Below are positions 9,136-17,029 of a DNA stretch of 53,817 nt, piece after piece. This stretch comes from Bacilli bacterium. Its GTDB lineage: Bacteria; Bacillota_I; Bacilli_A; RFN20; CAG-826. Every line of letters starts with the position of its first letter. The first letter of the stretch is position 1. The notes beneath the pieces were generated by a model. That model ran no database searches. It was not told the DNA's origin and saw nothing but the letters and a program-made list of their open reading frames with translations. The stretch covers positions 1-53,817 of the forward strand of contig JAEDIE010000006.1 of assembly GCA_016296775.1 (NCBI GenBank). Direction: 5' to 3'. The position numbers and the translations under genes are program-made.

Positions 9136-10305
9136 TTTCTTCAATAATTTTTCAATATCAATAGGATTTATATTAACTAAATATAAATCCTTTTTTATTT
9201 TAATTAAATTAAATTCACTTAAAAATGAAATATCATCAATATAAATATATAAGTTTATTGGATTAATTTTTAAGTACAATTCTTTATAAAATTTAAATAA
9301 AAATAACTTAAATTCTTTTTTCGATATGTATTTAGTAGTAGAAATATAAAAATCTTTTAAATTAGAATTAAGCTCAATTGCACCTCTAATTTTTCCATTT
9401 TTATAGTACATAAAATATTGTTTTTTAAAACCCTTTTTATTGAATTTTTTTAAAATTCCATATGTTTTCCCATATATTTTTATAAAATTTAAGTATTTAT
9501 TATATGAAGGAATATCAATAATTTCGTTATAATATAATCCTTTATGGTCGAGAAGTTTTTCATAGTGATTATAAAATAAATCTTCTTTTTCTTTATTTAA
9601 TAAAATATTTAAAAAGTTGTCATGACTACCATCAAAAGTAGTGTAAATTGAGTTTAAAATATCTTTAATTTCTGCTCTTTTAGTAATTCCATCATTTGGA
9701 CAATTACTTTTTTCAAACATTATATTTTCTTCTTTAATACACTTTTTAATAGTTTGCTCTTTTACATAAATAAGCGGGCGAATAAAGGTTATTTTTTCAT
9801 TTTCTAAGAACATTTTTGGAGTAAAAGTAGAAATTCTTCCTCCATAAATTTCATTCAAAAATAATGTTTCGATCGCATCATCGAGATGATGAGCAAAAGA
9901 TACTTTATTAGCTTTAATTTTGTTTGCATATTTATTGATGATAGCTTTTTTCATCTTCGAACAAATTGAACAAGGGAGATGAGGGGTATTTTGAAGATCT
10001 TGTTGAGCCTTTAAAATAGGATATACAGTTTTTCCATCAAGGACTTCTAAATCCAAATTCATATGGGATTTAATATAGTTTTTGATGTTTTCAATATTAA
10101 ATGAAGGAAATCCTAAATCAATAATAGCCGGAATAAGTTCAAACTTTTTATGAGAATAATTTTTATATAATGCTAAAGAGTAAAGCAAAACCATGCTATC
10201 TTTTCCGCCACTAATTCCAATTACAACCTTATCATTATCATTTAATAGGTTAAATTCTTCGTCAGCTTTTTTAATAGAAGCAAGTATAATTCGTAAGGCT
10301 TTCAT
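9127..10305 (-). CDS. TtcA-family tRNA thiolation enzyme with C-terminal extension
   Basis: The N-terminal ~225 residues are a TtcA-type PP-loop ATPase: SGGKDS at 32-37, the CxxC pair C112/C115, HHLDD at 139-143 and a third cysteine C202. This is the cysteine set that holds the [4Fe-4S] cluster in TtcA, which makes 2-thiocytidine in tRNA. Substrate choice among TtcA/TtuA-like enzymes cannot be fixed from sequence. Residues about 240-392 form an extra domain of about 150 residues not found in Escherichia coli TtcA (311 aa). A stretch near 298-312 (YFMYYKNGKIRGAIEL) looks like strands of an acetyltransferase-type fold, but that is a guess. No Shine-Dalgarno. TGT-TAAAAT lies 8 bases before the ATG with TTGAAT upstream, indicating a leaderless transcript diverging from ribF. 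Confidence 0.82.
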   Translation of the reverse strand: MKALRIILASIKKADEEFNLLNDNDKVVIGISGGKDSMVLLYSLALYKNYSHKKFELIPAIIDLGFPSFNIENIKNYIKSHMNLDLEVLDGKTVYPILKAQQDLQNTPHLPCSICSKMKKAIINKYANKIKANKVSFAHHLDDAIETLFLNEIYGGRISTFTPKMFLENEKITFIRPLIYVKEQTIKKCIKEENIMFEKSNCPNDGITKRAEIKDILNSIYTTFDGSHDNFLNILLNKEKEDLFYNHYEKLLDHKGLYYNEIIDIPSYNKYLNFIKIYGKTYGILKKFNKKGFKKQYFMYYKNGKIRGAIELNSNLKDFYISTTKYISKKEFKLFLFKFYKELYLKINPINLYIYIDDISFLSEFNLIKIKKDLYLVNINPIDIEKLLKKLN

Positions 10306-10344
10306 ATTTTAAAATTTTAACAAATTTTATATAATATTCAAGAA
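10306..10344. promoter_or_regulatory. Divergent overlapping promoters, ttcA-like / ribF
   Basis: Only 39 bases separate two divergent start codons. On the plus strand TATAAT (10330-10335) lies 9 bases before the ribF ATG. On the minus strand TTGAAT, 16 bases, then TAAAAT lies 8 bases before the other ATG. Neither gene has a Shine-Dalgarno sequence, so both transcripts would be leaderless or nearly so, and polymerases could not occupy both promoters together. Confidence 0.55.
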
Positions 10345-11229
10345 ATGAGAACAGAAGTAATTACTAAAGAAAACATGTTAAATTTAAAAGAAGATTCGGC
10401 TTGTAATCTTGTTTTAGGTTTTTTTGATGGTATTCATTTAGGACATCAATTTTTAATAAAAGAAGCTTTAAAAGATAATGATAATGTTATCGTTTTATCT
10501 TTAATGAATTCATTTAAAAAAGATGATGAAGTTGTTATATCTTTTAAGCAAAAAGAAGAGATTTTATCTTCTCTTAATGTTAAAAAATTATACTTATTAA
10601 ACGATGATTTATTTTTTAAAAATATGTCTTATTTAGACTTTATTTCTTTAATTTTAAAAAGAATTAATCCTTTAAAAATTTATGTAGGAAATGACTATAA
10701 ATTTGGTAAAAATAGAGAAGGAAACGTAGATATTTTAAAACAATATTTTGACGTTTCGATTGTAGATTTTTATTTAGTAAATAACGAAAAAGTATCTACT
10801 TCATTAATAAAAAACTATCTCAAAGAAGGAAATGTTGAAGCAGCTAATTATTTACTTGGAAGAAACTATTGTTATGAAGGAAAAGTTGTAAAAGGATTAA
10901 ATAATGGATCAAAATTTTTGTTTCCTACAATTAATTTAGAATTAGATTCAAATTTTACCCTTTTAAAAAGAGGAGTTTATCAAACAAAAGTAATTTTTAA
11001 AGGAAAAGTATATGACTCGATAACAAACATTGGAGTTCATCCAACAATTGATAAACTTACTAAACCTAGTATTGAAACTTTTATATTGAATTTTAGCGAA
11101 AATATATACGAAGAAAATATAAAATTACAATTTATTAAATTTATTAGAGAAGAAAAAATGTTTTCTTCTCTTGATCAACTAAAACAACAAATTTTGAAAG
11201 ATATTAAAAATTGTGGTTTAAAAATTTAA
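10345..11229 (+). CDS. ribF: Bifunctional riboflavin kinase / FAD synthetase
   Basis: This 294-residue protein makes FMN from riboflavin and ATP and then FAD. The N-terminal nucleotidyltransferase domain is marked by LGFFDGIHLGHQFLI (about 24-38), the Rossmann HxGH-type site. The C-terminal flavokinase domain contains FPTINLE and the TNIGVHPTI strand. The size is normal for the family. The start has no ribosome-binding site but a good -10 (TATAAT) 9 bases upstream. It is probably a single-gene transcript: a structured region and the C39 peptidase gene follow, and no U-tract terminator is visible after the stop. Confidence 0.95.
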   Translation: MRTEVITKENMLNLKEDSACNLVLGFFDGIHLGHQFLIKEALKDNDNVIVLSLMNSFKKDDEVVISFKQKEEILSSLNVKKLYLLNDDLFFKNMSYLDFISLILKRINPLKIYVGNDYKFGKNREGNVDILKQYFDVSIVDFYLVNNEKVSTSLIKNYLKEGNVEAANYLLGRNYCYEGKVVKGLNNGSKFLFPTINLELDSNFTLLKRGVYQTKVIFKGKVYDSITNIGVHPTIDKLTKPSIETFILNFSENIYEENIKLQFIKFIREEKMFSSLDQLKQQILKDIKNCGLKI

Positions 11230-11236
11230 GCATATA

Positions 11237-11310
11237 GACGTCTTGTATAGTGAAGGCACATAATCCCAAACCCTTCTATCCCATACCATGTGCCTTCTTA
11301 GGAGTTTAAT
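11237..11310 (+). promoter_or_regulatory. Structured leader of the C39 peptidase gene with shared GACGTCTTGTAT motif
   Basis: GACGTCTTGTAT (11237-11248) is followed by AGT, so TATAGT (11246-11251) could act as a -10. A perfect 10-bp stem follows, GAAGGCACAT (11252-11261) with ATGTGCCTTC (11288-11297), enclosing a C-rich 26-base loop. An AGGAG ribosome-binding site (11301-11305) and the ATG at 11311 come right after. The stem is not followed by a U-run, so it is not a normal terminator for ribF. The same 12-mer occurs at 29914-29925 before the peptide gene. Confidence 0.6.
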
Positions 11311-12528
11311 ATGTATTATTTTATTAACCAAATTAAGAAGAAAGATTGTGCTTTTGCTTCCTTAAAAATACTTCTTGCCAATATTTATAAAAGAAAAGAC
11401 TTCTTATACATTATTCAAGATAAAGAAGATAAAAGTTATTCTTTGAAAGATATTATTTCAGAAGCTAAAAAATATGGTGTCACTTTAAAAGGGTATAAAC
11501 TCGAAAGCGATGAAGATATTTTTGCGTTTAAGAAAAAGCCATACTTAATTAATATTAACGAAAATGGTCTTCTTCATATGGTTGTTCTTTTAAAAATAAA
11601 TAAAAAATATGCTCTAATTGCAGATCCTAATGATGAAATTAGGAAATTAAAAATTAATGAACTATTAAAAATTTGGACTAGAGATTTCCTTGAAATTGAT
11701 GAGGTCCTAGGCTCAGATTTTAAAATGGATAAAATTAAGGATAAAAACCAGAAGTATGTTGTTTTCTCGTTGATTACGAAAATGATCTCATTTGTTTCCT
11801 TGTCACTTGGGCTTTATAGTTGTAATAAAGAGATAAGCTTTTTCATACCTTTATGTTTTTTTCTAGTTTTTGCTATCGTTAGTCTACTTGATAAAGTCAT
11901 TTTGATAAAAGGAATGAAGAACTTTGATAATGAAATAATAACCCCTTCATATCTAGAATCAAAAAAACATTTACAATCAACAATGATTTCAATGAATAAT
12001 TATAAGAAAATAACATTTTCTGGTCCGTTAAAATTGTTTGAGGCAGTATTCATTCTTTGTTTTGCCACAATAATTCTTGGCTATAATTCCTACCTCAACT
12101 TGATTAACATTTCTTTAATTCTATTATTTCAAGTAGCTCTTTTCTTTATTTTTAATAGTTATTTTAAAAGTAAAAAGAGATATTTAACCCTTTTAGAAAA
12201 TAAATTAATCAATAATTCATTAGAGGAAGATGAGTTTAAAGAGACAATTAATGAGTTAAATAAAGAAGCTTATAATATTGCAATTCTTTATGATGTTAAA
12301 AAATATGCAGGAATATTTATTTCAGTAATTTTAGCTATGATGATTTATGGTTTTAATACGACTAGCGGATTGAACTTTGTAATATTCCATGCTGCTTTCT
12401 ATTTCTTGATATTTGATTACATTGATAAGGTAATTAATTATGGAGATGAATTAAATGAATATCGTAAATACAAATGTATTTATTTAAATATCGTTAAAAA
12501 CATGAAAACAAGTGTTCAAAGTAGCTGA
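11311..12528 (+). CDS. Membrane-bound C39 peptidase lacking an ATPase domain
   Basis: Residues 1-135 are a peptidase C39 domain, the cysteine protease that removes double-glycine leaders from bacteriocin and pheromone precursors. The oxyanion Gln (Q7), catalytic Cys (C13 in QIKKKDCAFASL), His (H89 in HMVVLL) and Asp (D105 in IADP) are all present, as is the DIISEAKKYG helix. The usual DCG is DCA. Residues 150-372 hold about six hydrophobic segments (150-170, 175-199, 242-260, 265-285, 333-349, 353-372), resembling the membrane half of a peptidase-containing ABC exporter. The protein stops at 405 residues with no nucleotide-binding domain; the family is normally about 700. It has an AGGAG site and ends in TGA just before the ileS promoter. 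It may cleave precursors and insert products in the membrane, or need a separate ATPase. The best local substrate candidate is the peptide at 29942. Confidence 0.85.
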   Translation: MYYFINQIKKKDCAFASLKILLANIYKRKDFLYIIQDKEDKSYSLKDIISEAKKYGVTLKGYKLESDEDIFAFKKKPYLININENGLLHMVVLLKINKKYALIADPNDEIRKLKINELLKIWTRDFLEIDEVLGSDFKMDKIKDKNQKYVVFSLITKMISFVSLSLGLYSCNKEISFFIPLCFFLVFAIVSLLDKVILIKGMKNFDNEIITPSYLESKKHLQSTMISMNNYKKITFSGPLKLFEAVFILCFATIILGYNSYLNLINISLILLFQVALFFIFNSYFKSKKRYLTLLENKLINNSLEEDEFKETINELNKEAYNIAILYDVKKYAGIFISVILAMMIYGFNTTSGLNFVIFHAAFYFLIFDYIDKVINYGDELNEYRKYKCIYLNIVKNMKTSVQSS

Positions 12529-12533
12529 AATAT

Positions 12534-12562
12534 TTGCTTAATTTAATCAATTTTTATATAAT
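12534..12562 (+). promoter_or_regulatory. SigA-type promoter of ileS
   Basis: TTGCTT (12534-12539) and TATAAT (12557-12562) are 17 bases apart, with predicted transcription start near 12569. It begins only 5 bases after the stop codon of the C39 peptidase gene. Confidence 0.7.
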
Positions 12563-12569
12563 ACTTTAC

Positions 12570-12760
12570 ATAAAAGACAAGTCTTTTATATAAAGCTTAT
12601 AGAGAGAACATACTTGGTGGAAATGTTTAGTGGAATATAAAAGGTATCACTTTTATTAAGAATTTACATTTATTAAATGAGAGATTAGCCAACTAGGTTA
12701 ATAAGTAAGGTGGTACCGCGGAATATTTCGTCCTTAGATTTATCTAAGGATTTTTATTTT
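12570..12760 (+). promoter_or_regulatory. T-box riboswitch (isoleucine) upstream of ileS
   Basis: The T-box core AAGGTGGTACCGCGG (12707-12721) is unmistakable. The antiterminator can pair TAAGG (12706-12710) with CCTTA (12732-12736). The competing terminator is the 8-bp stem TCCTTAGA (12731-12738) with TCTAAGGA (12743-12750) followed by TTTTTATTTT. A small stem III (CATTT/AAATG) is at about 12667-12680. An ATC at 12646-12648, in the region between TAAAAG and CTTTTA, is the likely Ile specifier, matching the downstream gene. Uncharged tRNA-Ile should stabilise the antiterminator and switch on ileS. Stem I looks compact, so the exact fold is less certain than the core. Confidence 0.92.
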
Positions 12761-12775
12761 ATTAGGAGGAAAATT

Positions 12776-15523
12776 ATGGAACTCAAAGACACATTATTAA
12801 TGATGGAAACCAATTTTGAGATGAGAGGTAATTTAAATATTAAAGAACCTGTTTTAGTTAAGAAATGGGCTGATGATGAAGTTTATAAAAAAATGAATGA
12901 AGATCAATCTCTTGGAGAATATATGCTTCATGATGGTCCTCCATATGCTAATGGTGCAATGCATTGTGGACATATGTTAAATCGTATTTTGAAGGATTTT
13001 GTTCTTAGATATAAAAATATGTGCGGATACAAAACTCCTTTTGTTTTTGGTTGGGATACTCATGGACTTCCAATTGAAAATATGGTTACAAAAAGTGGTG
13101 TAAATAGAAAAACTACTCCAATTTTTGAATTTAGAGAAAAATGTAAAGAATATGCTTTAACTCAAGTAGAAAGACAAAAAACAGATATTAGAAGACTTGG
13201 ATGCTTAGGTGACTACGATAATCCATATTTAACATTATTACCAGAATTCGAAGCTAGAGAAATTCATGTTTTTAGCGATATGGCTTTAAAAGGTTTAATT
13301 TATAAAGGACTTAAACCAGTTTATTGGTCACCAAGTAGTGAATCTGCTCTTGCAGAAGCTGAAATTGAATATCACGACGTAAAAGCTTATACAATTTATG
13401 TTGCTTTTGATACTGTTGATGGAAAAAATGTTGTTCCAAACGATACTAAATTTATTATTTGGACAACTACACCTTGGACTTTACCAGCAAACTTAGCAAT
13501 TTGTGCTCATCCTCAATTTGTTTATGGATTATTTAAGACAGATAAAGGCAATTTTGTATTTTTAGAAGAATTAAAGGATACTTTAATTGAAAAAATTGGA
13601 TTTACTTCTTGTGAATTAGTTAAAGAATTTAAAGGAAGTGAATTAGAAGGAATTTTAGTTAAACATCCATTTTATGATAGAACTTCATTATTAATTTTAG
13701 GAGACTATGTTACAGCCGAAACAGGAACTGGTTTAGTTCATATTGCTCCAGGACATGGTGAAGATGACTTTAATGTATGTTTAAAATATGGAATTAAGCC
13801 ATATTGTCCAGTTGATGAACATGGAAAACTTACAGCTGATGCTGGAGAAAGACTTGCTGGCTTATTCTATGAAGATGCAAATCTTGAAGTTTTAAAAATA
13901 TTAGAAGAAAATGGTTGTTTATTAAAAGAAGAAGATATTGTTCACTCCTATCCACACGATTGGAGAACACATAAACCAGTTATTTTTAGAGCTACTCCTC
14001 AATGGTTCTGTTCAATTGAACCTATTAGAGATCAATTAATTGAAGAAATTAAGAAAGTTAATTGGACACCAAAATGGGGTGAAACACGTATGGTTAATAT
14101 GATTAAAGATCGTGCTGATTGGTGTATATCAAGACAAAGAGCTTGGGGTGTACCGATTCCAATTATTTATTGTGAAGACAATACTCCAATTATTGATAAA
14201 GAAGTTTTTGATCATATTGAAAAATTAATTAGAGAAAATGGAAGTAATATTTGGTATAAACTTGATGAAAAAGATTTACTTCCAGAAGGTTATAAAAATT
14301 CACATTCACCAAATGGAATTTTTAGAAAAGAAAAAGATATTATGGACGTTTGGTTTGATAGTGGTTCTTCTTGGAATGGAGTTTTAAATGAAAGAGGATT
14401 AAAATATCCAGCTGATTTATATCTTGAAGGTAGTGATCAATATAGAGGTTGGTTTAATTCTAGTTTAATTCTTTCTCTTGCAGTTAATGGTGTTTCTCCA
14501 TATAAGAATGTTGTTAGTCATGGTTTTGTAATGGATGAACATTGGGAAAAGATGTCGAAATCTAAGGGAAACGGAATCGATCCTTTAAAAATTATTAATA
14601 TCTATGGAAGTGATGTTTGTAGATTGTGGGCTTCACTTGTTGATTATCAACAAGATGCAAGAATCTCTGAATCTATTGTAAAAACCATTAGTGAGCAATA
14701 TAGAAAAATTAGAAACACTTTAAGATTCTTGTTAGGAAATCTTAATAATGGTGATGTTAATGATTCATTCAAAGAAGAAGATAAAGTTAATACATTTGAA
14801 AAAATCGATCTTTATGTTCTTGCAAGACTTGAAGAAGTTAAAAATAAAGTTATTGATAATATGGATAGTTTTAACTTTATTAATGCTGTTAGTGAAATTT
14901 TAAAATTTGTTAGTGATGACTTATCATCATTCTATTTTGAAATTACAAAAGATATTCTTTATTGTGATAGCAAGTTAAGCTTAAGAAGAAGACAAGTTCA
15001 AACTGTTTTAAACGAAGTTTTATTTACATTAATGAGATTACTTAACCCAATTCTTCCATTTACAATGGATGAAGTTAATGCTAATTATCCATTAAAAACC
15101 AAAGATAAAGTTCAATATTATAGATATCCAACAAAATCAGATATTTATGACAAAGAATTATTAAAAGAATATGCTCAAGTTAAGGTTTTAAGAAATGATG
15201 TATTAAAAGCTCTTGAAGAAAAAAGAACATTAGGTGAAATTAAATCGAGTTTATTAGCTACAGTCGATCTTGAAATAAAAGATAATAAAATTAAAGAAAT
15301 TATTGAATCTTATCCTCATGTTGAAGTTGAAAGATTATTTATCGTTTCACATGTTAACTTAACTACTAATGTTAAAGGATTTGAAGGAGAAGTTTCCAAT
15401 ACTTTAGTATCAAAACATGCAGGAATTAGATGTGATAGATGCTGGAATTATAAAGATGAAAGCGAAATTATTGTTGAAGGAGAAACTCATTTATGTCCAA
15501 GATGCAAGAAAGCAATGGAATAG
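12776..15523 (+). CDS. ileS: Isoleucine-tRNA ligase
   Basis: This class I synthetase charges tRNA-Ile. The start at 12776 gives 915 residues and is backed by an AGGAGGA site 5 bases upstream; an upstream in-frame ATG at 12710 lies inside the T-box and is rejected. The HIGH signature appears as HCGH (about 63-66) in PYANGAMHCGHMLNRIL, and KMSKS at about 592-596. The editing domain and the C-terminal zinc-binding cysteines (CDRC near 886 and CPRC near 906) are present. It is the usual length. It is controlled by the T-box above. The 3' end overlaps the start of lspA, the same ileS-lspA-rluD order as in many Bacillota. Confidence 0.97.
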   Translation: MELKDTLLMMETNFEMRGNLNIKEPVLVKKWADDEVYKKMNEDQSLGEYMLHDGPPYANGAMHCGHMLNRILKDFVLRYKNMCGYKTPFVFGWDTHGLPIENMVTKSGVNRKTTPIFEFREKCKEYALTQVERQKTDIRRLGCLGDYDNPYLTLLPEFEAREIHVFSDMALKGLIYKGLKPVYWSPSSESALAEAEIEYHDVKAYTIYVAFDTVDGKNVVPNDTKFIIWTTTPWTLPANLAICAHPQFVYGLFKTDKGNFVFLEELKDTLIEKIGFTSCELVKEFKGSELEGILVKHPFYDRTSLLILGDYVTAETGTGLVHIAPGHGEDDFNVCLKYGIKPYCPVDEHGKLTADAGERLAGLFYEDANLEVLKILEENGCLLKEEDIVHSYPHDWRTHKPVIFRATPQWFCSIEPIRDQLIEEIKKVNWTPKWGETRMVNMIKDRADWCISRQRAWGVPIPIIYCEDNTPIIDKEVFDHIEKLIRENGSNIWYKLDEKDLLPEGYKNSHSPNGIFRKEKDIMDVWFDSGSSWNGVLNERGLKYPADLYLEGSDQYRGWFNSSLILSLAVNGVSPYKNVVSHGFVMDEHWEKMSKSKGNGIDPLKIINIYGSDVCRLWASLVDYQQDARISESIVKTISEQYRKIRNTLRFLLGNLNNGDVNDSFKEEDKVNTFEKIDLYVLARLEEVKNKVIDNMDSFNFINAVSEILKFVSDDLSSFYFEITKDILYCDSKLSLRRRQVQTVLNEVLFTLMRLLNPILPFTMDEVNANYPLKTKDKVQYYRYPTKSDIYDKELLKEYAQVKVLRNDVLKALEEKRTLGEIKSSLLATVDLEIKDNKIKEIIESYPHVEVERLFIVSHVNLTTNVKGFEGEVSNTLVSKHAGIRCDRCWNYKDESEIIVEGETHLCPRCKKAME

Positions 15524-16131
15524 TTAAAGAGAAATTTTTTACAAAGAAAAATATCTTATTTGTAGTTGGATTAGCTTTAATAGTTTTGGTTTTTGTTTTA
15601 TTTGATCAAATTACAAAGATTTTAGCTATAAGATATTTAACCGGAAAAGGTGAAGTTCCTTTTTTAGGCGATTTACTTGTTTTTAATCTTACCTATAACA
15701 AAGGAGCAGCTTGGGGAATGGGAGGAGATAATACATTTACTCGTATTCTTTTAGTTGTTATTTCTTGGGTAGTAGCTGTTGGAATAATCGCATATTTTGT
15801 TTATCTTGTAATTAAAAGAAAAGAAATTAAATATGGTTTTTGGATTATTCTTTCGTTTATTTTAGCCGGTGATATTGGAAATTTAATTGATAGAACTTTC
15901 TTTTTTAATAGAGAACAAGGAAGTGTTGTTGATTTTTTAAGTATTCAAAGATGGTGGCCAAAATTTGGAATATTCAATGTTGCAGATGCAGTATTAGTTT
16001 GTTCGATTTTTGCCTTATTAATTTATTTCATTGTTGAATTTGTTAAAGAAGAAATTGAAAAACACAAAAAAATCGAAGAAAAACTTAAAAATGATGCTCA
16101 AGTAGAAGAAAAAGATAATAAAAATGAATAG
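15493..16131 (+). CDS. lspA: Lipoprotein signal peptidase (signal peptidase II)
   Basis: This membrane aspartyl protease removes the signal peptide from lipidated prolipoproteins, such as the lipoproteins encoded at 5410 and 52075. The catalytic aspartates are in GNLIDR (D133) and FNVADA (D165). The NLTYNKGAAWG block and four hydrophobic segments fit the family. At 212 residues it is longer than the usual 150-165, with an extended N-terminus and a highly charged C-terminal tail (after about 190). The chosen ATG has AAGGAG about 10 bases upstream; an ATG at 15502 is an alternative. It overlaps ileS by 31 bases and the next gene by 8. Confidence 0.93.
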   Translation: MSKMQESNGIVKEKFFTKKNILFVVGLALIVLVFVLFDQITKILAIRYLTGKGEVPFLGDLLVFNLTYNKGAAWGMGGDNTFTRILLVVISWVVAVGIIAYFVYLVIKRKEIKYGFWIILSFILAGDIGNLIDRTFFFNREQGSVVDFLSIQRWWPKFGIFNVADAVLVCSIFALLIYFIVEFVKEEIEKHKKIEEKLKNDAQVEEKDNKNE

Positions 16132-17029
16132 TGAAATTAAATATATTGTTGATGAAAAGATTGTATCTTTAAGATTAGATAGAGCTTTAACATTATTAAA
16201 TAGCGAATATAGTAGAGCTTATTTTTCAAATATGATTAAAAATAAAGAAGTTTTAGTCAACGGAAAAGAAGTTTCTCCTAGTTATAATGTTAAATTAAAC
16301 GATGAAATTTTATGTTTATTTAAAGATCAAGAATCTAACCTTGAGCCTTACGAGTTTGAATTAGATATTATTTATGAAGATGAAGATATTTTAGTAATCA
16401 ATAAACCAAAAGGATTAGTTGTTCATCCAGGAGGAGGTCATGAAAATGATACTTTAGTTAATGCTTTAATTTATAATAAGAAAAAGTTATCCACTGTAAA
16501 TGGAGCATTAAGAGTAGGGATAGTTCATAGAATTGATAAAGACACTTCAGGTTTATTATTAATTTGTAAAAATGACAAAGCTCACATGAATATTGCTGAT
16601 CAATTAAAAGACCATTCTATGTTTCGAGATTATATTGCTTTAGTTGATGGAGTAATTACAAAAGAAGCTGGTAAAGTTATCGGTCCTATTGGCAGAGACA
16701 AAAATAATAGGTTAAAAATGGCTATTGATACAGTAAATGGAAAAGATGCTGTTACTCATTTTAAAGTTATAAAAAGATATGAAAAATACACTTTAATCGA
16801 TTGTTCCTTAGAAACTGGAAGAACTCATCAAATTAGAGTTCATATGTCTAGCATTCATCATCCAATTGTTGGGGACTCTTTATATAATGGTTCGACTACA
16901 ATTTATGATAATGGACAATTATTGCATGCCTATAAATTAACTTTCAAGCATCCAACAACAAACGAAATAATGACGCTAGAAGCGCCATTACCTGAATATT
17001 TTAAAGAAGTTTTAGAAAAACTAAATTAA
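16124..17029 (+). CDS. RluD-family 23S rRNA pseudouridine synthase
   Basis: The 301-residue enzyme has an N-terminal S4 RNA-binding domain (about 15-75) and a catalytic pseudouridine synthase domain with the invariant HRIDKDTSGLLL (catalytic Asp in RIDKDTSG), plus GRTHQIRVHM. This is the RluA/RluD class that isomerises uridines in large-subunit rRNA; the exact target site cannot be read from sequence. It has no ribosome-binding site and overlaps lspA by 8 bases, so translation is probably coupled. Its 3' end overlaps the convergent rnhC by 9 bases with no terminator. Confidence 0.9.
   Translation: MNSEIKYIVDEKIVSLRLDRALTLLNSEYSRAYFSNMIKNKEVLVNGKEVSPSYNVKLNDEILCLFKDQESNLEPYEFELDIIYEDEDILVINKPKGLVVHPGGGHENDTLVNALIYNKKKLSTVNGALRVGIVHRIDKDTSGLLLICKNDKAHMNIADQLKDHSMFRDYIALVDGVITKEAGKVIGPIGRDKNNRLKMAIDTVNGKDAVTHFKVIKRYEKYTLIDCSLETGRTHQIRVHMSSIHHPIVGDSLYNGSTTIYDNGQLLHAYKLTFKHPTTNEIMTLEAPLPEYFKEVLEKLN

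Noticed and set aside
12572..12590. AAAAGAC-AA-GTCTTTT dyad as a terminator of the C39 gene
   Set aside because: It lies downstream of the predicted ileS start, has too small a loop in its perfect form and no following U-tract; more likely part of the T-box leader.
12710..12775. IleRS starting at the in-frame ATG 12710
   Set aside because: That ATG would lie directly on the T-box core and terminator, and the 22 extra residues do not fit the family. An AGGAGGA site points to 12776.
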